Source: Flavobacterium sp. J27
GTDB lineage: Bacteria > Bacteroidota > Bacteroidia > Flavobacteriales > Flavobacteriaceae
DNA length: 33,702 nt
Assembly (NCBI RefSeq): GCF_004303025.1
Contig: NZ_PJQW01000021.1
Span: 1 to 33,702 of the forward strand
Direction: 5' to 3'
In this document: positions 23,777 to 33,300 of the stretch, piece by piece
How positions within the stretch are numbered: the stretch's first letter is position 1
How the letters are laid out: each line of letters starts with the position of its first letter
The notes under the pieces: generated by a model
The model's input: the letters and a program-made list of their open reading frames with translations, nothing else
Database searches by the model: none
Told to the model about the DNA's origin: nothing
Made by a program: the position numbers and the translations under genes

Positions 23777-24189
23777 TTATGGCTCAAAGTAGGGAGATTT
23801 TGCGCAGTTGGGACAGAATAGTAATAACATTTATCTACTTTCCCATCTTCTAAAACTAAAAATAACTTTTTGTTTTTAAAGATATATTGCTCATAACCAT
23901 CATGAATTGTATATTTAGTATTAATAAAATTAGGCAGAATTGAATCAGTTTTTTCGATTTTAATAAACCCATCAGATTTCAAAGTCAATTTATTCATTGT
24001 AAATGCCCATTTCCCTTCAATTGTATCATTAATATATGATATCATTCTAAATTTATTGTCCTTTTCAAGATAAAGGGTATATTCAGGTGTACCATATAAA
24101 ATACAATTTGATCTATAATTATTCTTTAAAGTTGTTTTACAAGAAACAAAAACAAAAAAAATTAAAATAATATTTCTCATCTTACTCAT
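23773..24189 (-). CDS. Lipoprotein, candidate immunity protein B
   Basis: A 138-aa protein with a lipoprotein signal (VFVSC, Cys17; the start could be Met1 or Met4). The mature part is beta-rich with YTLYLEKDNKFRMISYIND, then EGKWAFTMNKLTLKSDG and YEQYIFKNKKLFLVLEDGK, similar in layout to the 126-aa lipoprotein (strand, K-x-N-x-F/Y-R, then GKW...L-x-L). Its start overlaps the stop of the orphan RHS tip by 8 nt, the tight spacing typical of toxin-immunity pairs. Proposed role: neutralising the HELKH metallopeptidase tip in the periplasm or at the membrane (inference). Confidence 0.65.
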   Translation of the reverse strand: MSKMRNIILIFFVFVSCKTTLKNNYRSNCILYGTPEYTLYLEKDNKFRMISYINDTIEGKWAFTMNKLTLKSDGFIKIEKTDSILPNFINTKYTIHDGYEQYIFKNKKLFLVLEDGKVDKCYYYSVPTAQNLPTLSHK

Positions 24190-26032
24190 TTATTACTCTT
24201 TTTTGACCAAAATAATATGTTTGACCATTCACTCTAAAAGTTTGAATGTAGTCCCTTGCTATTATTTGAAGTTGTAAAGTATTATTTTTATTATTGCTTA
24301 TTAAAGGTATATTTCTAAAATCATATGGTCCCCTTGGTAATTTATCATAAACTTCATTTAAAGTACCGTTAAAACTTTGACCAAAAAGAGCTCCTCTATT
24401 ATAAGCTTCTATCTCATCTTGTTTATCGTAAAATAAATATGAATAATCAACACCTTCTATTTTTTTTCCTATACTAAATTGTCCTTTTTCAAATTGATAA
24501 GCGTGCTTTAATTCATGCGCAAATAAACCTATACTAGTCCCAGCAGATACATGAATCTCTACATTCCCATTTCTAAAATTAAATTTTGTTTCATTGGTAG
24601 TAGTACTCGCTCCAGTTGCAAGGTCACGTTGCGTACCACTAGAGCTATAGACTAAATCGTAAACTTGATTTGAATTTTCTAATTCAGTTATTTCATCATT
24701 AACCATATTTAATTCTTCATTTTTCTTAATTAGATTTTCAATTTTATTTTTTAATGATTTTTCATTCTGAAAGAGACCGAATTTTCCAGACTCTATTTTA
24801 TTTTGAATTTCAATAATAGCTTCAATATTTTCTTGATGCATGGATATAATTTTATTCCTTAATCTCTCAATCCATATTTGCATAGCACTTGTAAATTGGT
24901 TACCATCTATGTCTAAATTAAGAACAGGGTTATTACCAGCATAATGATAAGGAGAATAAGTAATAAATTTTTCCGCTAAATTGTCCATATTCATCCATCT
25001 ACCTAGTGCTGGGTCGTAATTCCTAAAACCGTAATCATACATATTCAATCCTAGCTCGTCTTGCAGTTCTTTGCCGTTGTATTTATACTTATAACTTGGT
25101 TGTGCATTATCAGTATTATAACCTTGATGTTTCAACCCAAAAGGATAATAATGACTCTCTTCTAAAATAGGACTAATAAAATAATCATTACAAAATGTTT
25201 GTGGACTTCCATCTCTTCCAGTTTGCGTGAAACATTCTTGCACATATTCATCTCCTAAAACACCATTGCCATCAATATCTGAATAACTTAACCGTATATT
25301 ACCTAAGTGATCGGTGTAATTAAATACATAACTATATGACCCTAAATGATGCTTTACATACCCTTCTGCATGTGGAAAAAATTGTAATACACTATTTTCA
25401 TACTGAAATCCTCCGCCTAAATAAGTAGTGGTAGTAACCGCACTATTTTCTGTTACTTTTTTAACTACTTTTTGTCCTGTAGCATTGTAAAGATATTCAA
25501 TTTTGTTGGTTCCAAAAAGAATTTCGGTAGGTAAATTTAAATGGTTATATGCAATTTTGGTAATGCCTTTGTTATCATCACGGGTCATATTACCATTGGC
25601 ATCATAACCATATTCGTTGGTAGTATTAGCTCCATCATTAAAGCCTTGTGGCGAAGTAGTGTGGTCTTCTACTTTAAGTAACTGATTTTTCTTATCTGGA
25701 TCATAAGTATATACTAAATCGTCAATAGGATTTACCATGGTTGTAATTCCTCCATTTCGTTCTAAGGTTTGGATATTTCCATTCTTATCATATGATAATT
25801 TTTCCAAATAATTATCTGGCGTAGAAGCATGCTGTGGTTTTAAGTAATTCGCCTCTAATAAACGATTGAGTTTGTCATAGCTATAGTTATATTTTCTTAA
25901 AATAGTATCACTTGCAGTTTTCCAGTAGGTTGTAGCAATATTTCCGTTATATAATGAGGTGCCTTGCGTATCAAAATCTCCTAAATTGTCTAAGTTATTA
26001 TAATTGATTCTAAAAGAAAATAAATTTGATAA
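24182..26032 (-). pseudogene. Orphan RHS core with an HExxH metallopeptidase tip (N-terminus missing)
   Basis: About 617 codons that repeat the last part of the RHS core of the complete upstream gene and then carry a different tip. RHS homology starts near 26032 (LSNLFSFRINYN versus LSSDLFAFKINYN) and the frame opens just after a TAG at 26063-26065; there is no ATG until well inside, though a TTG at 25807 could start a 541-aa product. The core ends at YDPALGRW (about 25001). The tip (about 272 aa) has a coiled-coil-like segment followed by FAHELKHAYQFEKGQ (HELKH, 24503-24517) and, about 30 residues later, DEIEAYNRG, an arrangement like HExxH zinc peptidases of the M91/NleD kind. Either a silent donor cassette or a decayed gene. 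Confidence 0.75.
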
Positions 26033-26106
26033 AGTTTTTAGTATTACAATGAGGGCGAATTCCTATATCACTAATTCTAATACACAAGGTCTTCTTTTTT
26101 AAGCAT

Positions 26107-26132
26107 GTCATTACGAGGAACAAAGTAATCTG
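26107..26132. repeat. Degenerate copy of an interspersed intergenic element
   Basis: GTCATTACGAGGAACAAAGT and the following AATCTG resemble the interspersed sequence GTCATTGCGAGGAACGAAGC AATCTG known from many Bacteroidota intergenic regions (from memory), with G-to-A changes. It lies about 75 nt from the breakpoint of the orphan RHS core. Confidence 0.5.
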
Positions 26133-26149
26133 TTTTAAAAGTTTCAAAC

Positions 26150-26185
26150 ATAAAAAAAGATGAACTATATAGCTCATCTTTCTTA
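26150..26185 (-). terminator. Trailer hairpin, copy 2
   Basis: GATGAACTAT paired with ATAGCTCATC (26159-26178), A tract before and T-rich tail after. The single A/C mismatch becomes a G-U pair on the minus strand, so it should still work as a terminator for the complete RHS operon, about 100 nt past immunity gene A. Confidence 0.82.
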
Positions 26186-26258
26186 CAATTATTTTTAATT
26201 TTTTACTGATTTTAAAATAGTTAGTTACTTGTAGAATACGTATCACTAATTCTGAAAC

Positions 26259-26279
26259 ATTACCCATTACCCATTACCC
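26259..26279. repeat. Three tandem ATTACCC heptamers
   Basis: Three exact 7-nt copies between immunity gene A and the trailer hairpin. The next base is C, so a partial fourth unit is not present. Confidence 0.85.
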
Positions 26280-26281
26280 CG

Positions 26282-26809
26282 TTATTGAACATCTAAACAA
26301 TAGAAATAATTTTTAAAATAAAATTTATTAGACATATTCTTTACCAAATCAATTTCGTAAATATTATCATAAACATTAACTCCTGAATAAGTACATTTAT
26401 CACCCATTTTTTTTAGTTTTTCTTTCTCATTATTTATAAATAAATTAATGTTATCTATTTGATATTTCGAATATGCAGAATTAGGAATTGTATCAATTAT
26501 TATTTCATTTATATTTTTTCTTTTAATATAAAAATAAATTCCATTATCAACATCTAAAATAATACCACTAAAATTATTATCTGAAACAGAATAATCAGGT
26601 TGATAATAATAAATAATATGTTCCGTTTGAACTAATCTATCTTGGATTCTTTTGAATAATTCTTTATTTATATCTTTTTTCAAACTATTATGTGTCAATT
26701 TTTCTTTGAAATACATTCTTTTAATTTCATTATAAAATTTTGGTGAATTACATCCATTATTTAATAATAAGATTAAGAATGAAAATAACATTATTTTTTT
26801 TTTTTTCAT
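26282..26809 (-). CDS. Lipoprotein, candidate immunity protein A
   Basis: A 175-aa protein with a lipoprotein-like signal (LLLNNGC, Cys20) and an AT-rich coding sequence (many Ile, Asn, Lys and Tyr residues). The mature part has a Lys-rich helical start (FYNEIKRMYFKEKLTHNSL) then strands such as NNFSGIILDVDNGIYFYIKR and NKFYFKNYFYC. I see no clear relation to the other two lipoproteins. It begins 21 nt after the complete RHS gene, the standard place for an immunity gene. Codons 2-6 are written with 13 consecutive A (26794-26806), a likely slippage site that could switch the gene off. Function inferred from position only. Confidence 0.65.
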   Translation of the reverse strand: MKKKKIMLFSFLILLLNNGCNSPKFYNEIKRMYFKEKLTHNSLKKDINKELFKRIQDRLVQTEHIIYYYQPDYSVSDNNFSGIILDVDNGIYFYIKRKNINEIIIDTIPNSAYSKYQIDNINLFINNEKEKLKKMGDKCTYSGVNVYDNIYEIDLVKNMSNKFYFKNYFYCLDVQ

Positions 26810-26830
26810 AAAATAATTATTAGTTATTGA

Positions 26831-29800
26831 TTATTGTTTTCTTGCTTTAATGATTTTATTCCATATCTCTAATACTTCTTCTGTAGATTCATATTGTTTA
26901 TAGAATGGATTCTTGATTTTAGATTTTTTAATAAGTCTTGAATCTCCAACAACTGAACCATCATCATTTATGGAGTAATGTGTTCTCAAAGGTAAACCTT
27001 GTTCAGCTCTAATCATGTTTTCAAATGTACTTGCAAAAATCTCCCCAACAGAAATATCCTTCCTAGCATTTTTAGTAGTAATTGAAAACCATTTTGCACC
27101 TAGAACTTTTTCATCGTACAATGTATTCTCTATAACATGGGCTAATTCATGTGCGATAGTGATATGAAATATTAATTTTTCATTTCCTTTAGTTGTAGCA
27201 ACAAGTTCATTTTGTTTGTCAGATGTTTTAATATTCCTTCCAGTAGTTACAGTTCTGTTGTCTAAAGTGTTTTCCGTAAAAATAGCATTAAGTTCTTGGT
27301 TTTCAAATAAACTTAAAAATTGACTCCCAAAAGAGTTTTCGTCATCTTGTGTAATATCATGCAATGCTTGTACTATTTGAGCTACATAGCTACCTTCCTC
27401 TGGTATATATTCATTCCAATCATCATCACTTCCTTCTGTTTTAGAATAAATTCTCCCATTATTATATCTATAATTATTTCCGTTTCCATCAGATATGTAA
27501 ATAAAATCTCCATTAACATCAATAAATTTAACAGGATTATTTGCAGTGTATTGATAAGGGTTGATATTGTAAAATGCTTCTGAAAAATTGTCAATAGTAA
27601 AATATCTACCTAAAGCAGGGTCGTAATTCCTAGCACCATAGTCATACATGTTAAGTCCTAGCTCCGTTTGCAGTTCTTTACCGTTGTATTTATAGTTATA
27701 ATTTGGTTGTGTACTATCCGTGTTATAACCTTGATGTTTCAACCCAAAAGGGTAATAATGACTCTCTTCTAAAATAGGGCTAATAAAATAGTCATTACAA
27801 AATGTTTGTGGACTTCCATCTCTTCCTGTTTGCGTGAAACATTCTTGCACATATTCATCTCCTAAAATACCATTGCCATCAATATCTGAATAACTTAATC
27901 GTATATTACCTAAGTGATCGGTGTAATTAAACACATAACTATATGCCCCTAAATGTTGCTTTACATAACCTTCTGCATGTGGAAAAAATTGTAATACACT
28001 GTTTTCATACTGAAATCCTCCGCCTAAATAAGTAGTTGTCGTAACCACACTATTTTCTGTTACTTTTTTAACTACTTTTTGTCCTACTGCGTTGTAAAGG
28101 TATTCAATTTTGTTGGTTCCAAAAAGAATTTCGGTAGGTAAATTTAAATGGTTATATACAATATTAGTAATGCCTTTATTATCATCTTTAGTCATATTCC
28201 CGTTAGCATCATACTCATAATCATTCCCTGCATTTACACCATCTTTAAAACCTTGTGGCGAAGTAGTGTGGTCTTCTACTTTAAGTAACTGATTTTTCTT
28301 ATCTGGATCATAAGTGTAAGTTAAATTATCAATATACTGTATTGTTTGAGCTACAAAACCTCCTGTTCTTATTAAAGTTTGAATGTTACCATTTTTGTCA
28401 TATGAAATAGTCTCATTGTAACCATTAGCTTCATTAAATGCTGCTTGTGGTTTTAAATAGACCCCATAATGCAATCTATTTAAATCGTCATAGTTGTAAA
28501 TATATTTTCTAATAAATCCTCCATCACTGTTAGAATTCCAAAAGGTTTCTGAAATATTTCCATTAAATAGATTTGTTGCTGTTTCTGCATCATTGTAATT
28601 GATTTTAAAAGCAAATAGATCAGAACTTAAATTATATATATCATTTATCCCTTTTAACCAACCTCGTATGTTATACGAATAATCCACACTTTGTAATCCT
28701 GTAGCTCCTGAAGCATCTGTTCCACCTACATTTTTACTGGTTAACTGTCCTAGTTCGTCATAGGTATTTTTAGCTAGTAATTGTTCGTTACCGCCATTAA
28801 TTTGCTGGGTATGCAACTCCAAACGGTCTTGTGCCGTATATTTAAAAATATCTTTTACCGTAACTACTGTGCCATTGGTATCGTATTTATGCGTTGTTAC
28901 AGTATATTCCGTTTTTCCAGCCCAATCAAGTTTGCTGTTTACTTGGGTATAACCACCTACATAATTACTCGTATAGGTACGTACTGGTCTATAATAGGTG
29001 TCATATAGCGTATAGCTGGTTTCCGCAGCATTAGCGTTATTCGCATCCAATACTTTTGTCCAAGTTCCTGTTGGTAAACCTTTTACATTGGTGACTACAT
29101 TTTGCCCTTCCACTTGAGTTGGTAATGGAGTTGGAGCATTTGGATAAGTATAATCATCATAATAGTTCTTTGTTAGAATATCATTGGCACTCAACACAAA
29201 AGGATTACTTCCAGAAGTGACACTACTCTGGTTACTGGCTCTTGTAGTCGCTGAAACCGTTAGTTGCTTCCAACCTGTTTGCGTTACTCTTCCAAATACA
29301 TCGTATTCAGTAATCATCCAACCTATATCATTTTCATCAACTGCTCCATAAACATTATATGCTGGTCCAGTAGCTACGGGTCTGTCTAGTTTATCATACA
29401 CAATAAACTCCCATTGTTTGCCAGGTAGTTTCTTTTCTACCAAACGATTGCGTGCATCGTATTTGTATTGGTACCCCAAATTATCTAAAGTGCTTTGAGA
29501 GCTATCTCCTTCTGCTAAAGGAGGCATTACATAGGTAAGGTTGCCACGAATATCATATACATAATAAGTATCGTGAGCGTCACCATTATTATACGCTCTT
29601 TTTAAAACTACCTGTCCTTCTTTATTTTTAAACTCTTCGGTGGTATGATTTAAACCCGAAGTCCAATTTTCATCTTTGGTAATAGTCTTGTATAATTGAC
29701 CTGCATCGTAGTAGGTTTGTGGACTACTAATATTAATGTTATACAATTCTGCACTAGCATCCCAAGTAGCGATTGCTTTAAAAAGTTTCACTTCACTGGC

Positions 29801-30301
29801 AGTATTGGTCTGGTAATCGAATTTAATTTCTTTACCTTGACCCATTGCCCAAGCATCACCAGGAGCCGCTTGCTTCAACACACGGTTTAAAGGAGAAGTT
29901 TCTAACTCTTTTTGAGAAAAAGGATTTGTTGTTCCTCCGTTATACGAACCATAAAAACCCGTTAAATCTGAGACAACAGTGGTAGGGTCGGTATAATCTA
30001 AAGAAGCTGTGGTGTTTGGATAAGGTAAATACTCTTTGGTTTGACGACCAAAACTATCGTATTCTATATGCGTGATAATGTCTTTACCCGAATTGGATTG
30101 TTTGTGTGCTATTTGTTGGATCGGACGACCTAAACCATCAAAATAACTGACTTGCACCATGGCTTCAGCAGGATTAGTCACATCAACAGTACCTTGAGAT
30201 GTTGGCTTTTTATAGGTCGTATTTTTAATATAATTCTGATCTTGACTTTGACCTAAAGCAAGAAAAGGAATCAACATTGCTATATATAATAATTTCTTCA
30301 T
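26831..30301 (-). CDS. RHS repeat protein with an HExxH metallopeptidase toxin tip
   Basis: A roughly 1156-aa exported protein. I choose the start at 30301 because MKKLLYIAMLIPFLALGQS is a perfect signal peptide; an upstream ATG at 30334 would overlap the preceding gene by 29 nt and bury the signal. YD/RHS repeats (VSYFDGLGRPIQQIAHKQS, YDSFGRQTKEYLPY, YKYDARNRLVEKKLPG) build the shell, and the RHS-associated core runs to YDPALGRY (about residue 899). The tip (about 257 aa) contains IAHELAHVIENTLY (HELAH, residues 1051-1055) and, about 40 residues on, GEIFASTFENMIRAEQGLPL, resembling M91 (NleD-like) peptidase toxins. RHS shells normally enclose and self-cleave the tip. Four nt after the upstream RHS gene; immunity A follows. 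Confidence 0.88.
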   Translation of the reverse strand: MKKLLYIAMLIPFLALGQSQDQNYIKNTTYKKPTSQGTVDVTNPAEAMVQVSYFDGLGRPIQQIAHKQSNSGKDIITHIEYDSFGRQTKEYLPYPNTTASLDYTDPTTVVSDLTGFYGSYNGGTTNPFSQKELETSPLNRVLKQAAPGDAWAMGQGKEIKFDYQTNTASEVKLFKAIATWDASAELYNINISSPQTYYDAGQLYKTITKDENWTSGLNHTTEEFKNKEGQVVLKRAYNNGDAHDTYYVYDIRGNLTYVMPPLAEGDSSQSTLDNLGYQYKYDARNRLVEKKLPGKQWEFIVYDKLDRPVATGPAYNVYGAVDENDIGWMITEYDVFGRVTQTGWKQLTVSATTRASNQSSVTSGSNPFVLSANDILTKNYYDDYTYPNAPTPLPTQVEGQNVVTNVKGLPTGTWTKVLDANNANAAETSYTLYDTYYRPVRTYTSNYVGGYTQVNSKLDWAGKTEYTVTTHKYDTNGTVVTVKDIFKYTAQDRLELHTQQINGGNEQLLAKNTYDELGQLTSKNVGGTDASGATGLQSVDYSYNIRGWLKGINDIYNLSSDLFAFKINYNDAETATNLFNGNISETFWNSNSDGGFIRKYIYNYDDLNRLHYGVYLKPQAAFNEANGYNETISYDKNGNIQTLIRTGGFVAQTIQYIDNLTYTYDPDKKNQLLKVEDHTTSPQGFKDGVNAGNDYEYDANGNMTKDDNKGITNIVYNHLNLPTEILFGTNKIEYLYNAVGQKVVKKVTENSVVTTTTYLGGGFQYENSVLQFFPHAEGYVKQHLGAYSYVFNYTDHLGNIRLSYSDIDGNGILGDEYVQECFTQTGRDGSPQTFCNDYFISPILEESHYYPFGLKHQGYNTDSTQPNYNYKYNGKELQTELGLNMYDYGARNYDPALGRYFTIDNFSEAFYNINPYQYTANNPVKFIDVNGDFIYISDGNGNNYRYNNGRIYSKTEGSDDDWNEYIPEEGSYVAQIVQALHDITQDDENSFGSQFLSLFENQELNAIFTENTLDNRTVTTGRNIKTSDKQNELVATTKGNEKLIFHITIAHELAHVIENTLYDEKVLGAKWFSITTKNARKDISVGEIFASTFENMIRAEQGLPLRTHYSINDDGSVVGDSRLIKKSKIKNPFYKQYESTEEVLEIWNKIIKARKQ

Positions 30302-30305
30302 TGCC

Positions 30306-33300
30306 TTAGTTTTTATAATGATATTCGTTTTCACTCAGTTTGTTGCCATCTTTATCTTCGACATAGTCCAAACGGTTGAAACCATCGTAATGATAGGTTA
30401 CTTTATTTCCTTTTGGATCGGTAATGGTACTTACTCCTACCAAAGGAATATACGTATAAGTGGTTACCATGGCATTAGGCAAACTGTTTCGTAAATTATC
30501 TAAAGCAGTAAGTAAGTTCGCTTCATCATTCGCATCTGATAAGCTTTGTAAATTAGCTTCATAAGCTTGCACCTGAGCATAAGTGGCATTTTCGATTTTA
30601 GCAATTGGGAATGCTTCTTTATATCCCCAAATATAAGTAATCGGAGTTCCGCCTATTTGTTGCACTTCTAAAGGGTTACCGTTATCTGGATCAACAGCTG
30701 TATATTGTACTCTGTCTTCTAAAGCAAGTGCGCCATTAGAGGTTTTGATGAATTCGGGAGCTACTACATTGTTTGTCCAATCTTTGTATACCGTTTCTAC
30801 TTCAGAGGTCTTAACTGTTCCATTAAACGATTCTACGACCAAAGGCATTCCTATCATATTTTTAGTAATCAAAGTACTTACTTCTGGTTTGGTACTCATT
30901 TCTGAATCTAATGGATAATAGTATTTGGTTTGAACCGTTTCGCCTAAAGAATTGGTTGTCGTTTCTGAGGTTTTTTGATAATGTAAATTACTATCGTAAT
31001 TAAAATTAGATTTGGTATACACGGTGCCATTATCAAAATAATTGAATTCTTCTGTTTCGGTTAAACTTAACCTTCCTCCCATAAAATAAGTTGTTCGATA
31101 ACAATCAGGAGAACTTGGATCACATGGAGAAGAAAAGCCTGTCCAATATTCTCCAAATTTATAGGATGGAATACTATATCTGTTAGCCGAAATAAAATAA
31201 TCTGGATACAAACCACTAGGTGGTAAATCTGGATCTAAAGGTGTATTGCTTAAACAAGTAAAATCTGGTATAGGTGCACAATCGTATTTATAAAAAGCAT
31301 ACTTATTGATTGTCTTTTTTAGCAAGCTATATGAACCATTCTCATATTTATAATACTTCACTTCTTTAGGCAATCCTCTTGTCCATTCATTATCAACAGG
31401 CAAATGGTACGGGAATTTATAATATTCTCCTCCGTTTTCATAATTGGTAAACGTACTAACTATTTTTCCTATATTACCACTTCCTTTTTGTATTTCAGTC
31501 ACCATGGAATACCCTAAATTATTCCCTGCAAATTCTGAACTTGGTCCCGAAGTACCACTTATATTATGACCTGTTACATTATAATTTCCGATAGTTGTGA
31601 TTATATCAAAATAAGCTGGAAGCGAAAATGTTTTTCCGCTACACAAACCGTTTTCATCCGTATAGAAAAATTCTTTTTCTAATAAAATGCCTGTAGCATC
31701 TCCTTTGGTAATTTTTTTAATTCTTTTTCCTGCTGCATATAATTCCTGACTATCTGGTATATTTTGTTCTTGCCAAGTTCCATTTACTGAAAATTCTTCA
31801 TTTTCAACAAATTCTCCTGGATGATGTGTACCTCTTGGTTTTACTCTTAGAGTATAGGTTCCAGGGTAAAAAATAAGATTATTATTGGTTCCTAAAACTA
31901 AGTGAAAAATAATCCCTCCATTTTGATTGAGTATATCTACATCATACATACAACCTGGTTGATCTGGTCCATTAACTTGACAATTGGTCGTATCAAAATT
32001 TACATTAAAATTCGTAGTAGTTCGCGTATGTTTGATCTCAAAATCTTTATAATAACTAGTGGTTGCCGCATCATAAAAAATACTTGATTTAAGCAATCCT
32101 ACTGTTTTGGTGGTAGATGGATTATTATATCTAATGAGCATGTTCTTAAAATAGGTAGGCGGAATTACGCGGTTGTGTTCATACTCAAATTGCGTATAAC
32201 CACCTGTAGGATACATTATTTTTTTTAAAATACCTGCTTCCGATTTTATAGTATCTACTTTTCGATCTGCATTTGCAAATACCTCTAAAAAATGATTTTC
32301 TTTTCCATTATAATACCCCCAATTGTCTTTGGCATTGGAAAAACGATTGGGCAAGGGTAAGGTATTGTACTCAAAAGTAGTACGCAATATAGAATTATCT
32401 ACTACATTAACTTCGTCTATAGAACTTAAAAATAACCGCTTTTTAGATTGATATGCCTGTGGTTCAATTTTTAAATAATTATATACTGTTTGTAAATTAT
32501 CGTCTGTACTGGTTGTATAAAAATAGTTAAATTTAACTTTTCTAGCAACCGTAATGCTATCACTATACACTTCAATATTATCTAATGCTTTACCTCCATA
32601 TAAATCTTGTCTTGCAACTGTAGAAGCGTTAAAAACCACTTTTCCATCATTAAATGTAATTTGCTTTAATTGGTTTTGAAAACTTCTGTTTCTTACATAG
32701 CTGATGAATTTAACTGTTCCTCCATCTTGATTGTTTATTTCATTTACTTCATAGTGTATGACTTCTTCTAATTCGTAATCAAAAGTAATGATATTGTGTG
32801 TGATGGTTTCAATCTTAGTTAATACCCAGTTATTAGGATAACTTGCCGGTGCAGTCCCTAAATCTACTTGCCCTGTGGAGTTATTAAAATATCTGTAACT
32901 GTGTGTATAGGTAACATCTCTGTGATCCGTTTGTCCAAAATAATATTTGGTCCCGTCTGGTGTAGTGATAATAAAATGATCAAAATAACCACCGCTTCCA
33001 AAAACTCTTTCTATTTTAAGATCAGCAAAACTTTGTAAAACAGGTTCCCCTGTAATTTGATCAAATACAAACTTCCCAGAATACCCCATAAAATTAAACA
33101 TGAATAAATCGGGATAATAATCGAAAATTTCATTTGCATTGTCTCCCCAAAGTTGTGCTCTCTTATTCGAATTTGTCGTAAAATCCTGAATATAGTTTTT
33201 TTGAAGATATCCGTCATTCGATTCATCAGCTGCACCTCTAATTTGTCTGGTGATGGCTCCTCCTGCACTTAACGACCAACCTAATCCTACTCGCGAAGCA

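Larger units (their letters stand above)
26033..26281. repeat. Junction region with trailer duplication and short repeats
   Basis: This non-coding stretch between immunity gene A and the orphan RHS core holds several repeats: the motif TATCACTAATTCTRAWAC twice (26066-26083 and 26241-26258), a copy of an interspersed element (26107-26132), the second trailer hairpin (26150-26185) and three ATTACCC heptamers (26259-26279). From about 26145 it parallels 23100-23225. A reading frame of 85 codons here has no coding character. Confidence 0.7.

Noticed and set aside
25807..25809. TTG as the true start of the orphan RHS gene
   Set aside because: RHS homology continues in frame about 225 nt further upstream, so this TTG is internal; the copy is better described as start-less.
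26047..26062. GAATTCGCCCTC on the minus strand resembling a cloning-vector junction
   Set aside because: It matches only about 11 bases and is flanked on both sides by sequence typical of the locus, so it is read as chance.
26010..26267. 85-codon reading frame between immunity gene A and the orphan RHS core
   Set aside because: It spans the trailer hairpin and the interspersed element and runs against the RHS frame; the composition does not look coding.
27320..29890. Plus-strand frames inside the RHS gene
   Set aside because: They are antisense shadows of a long, motif-supported RHS coding sequence.
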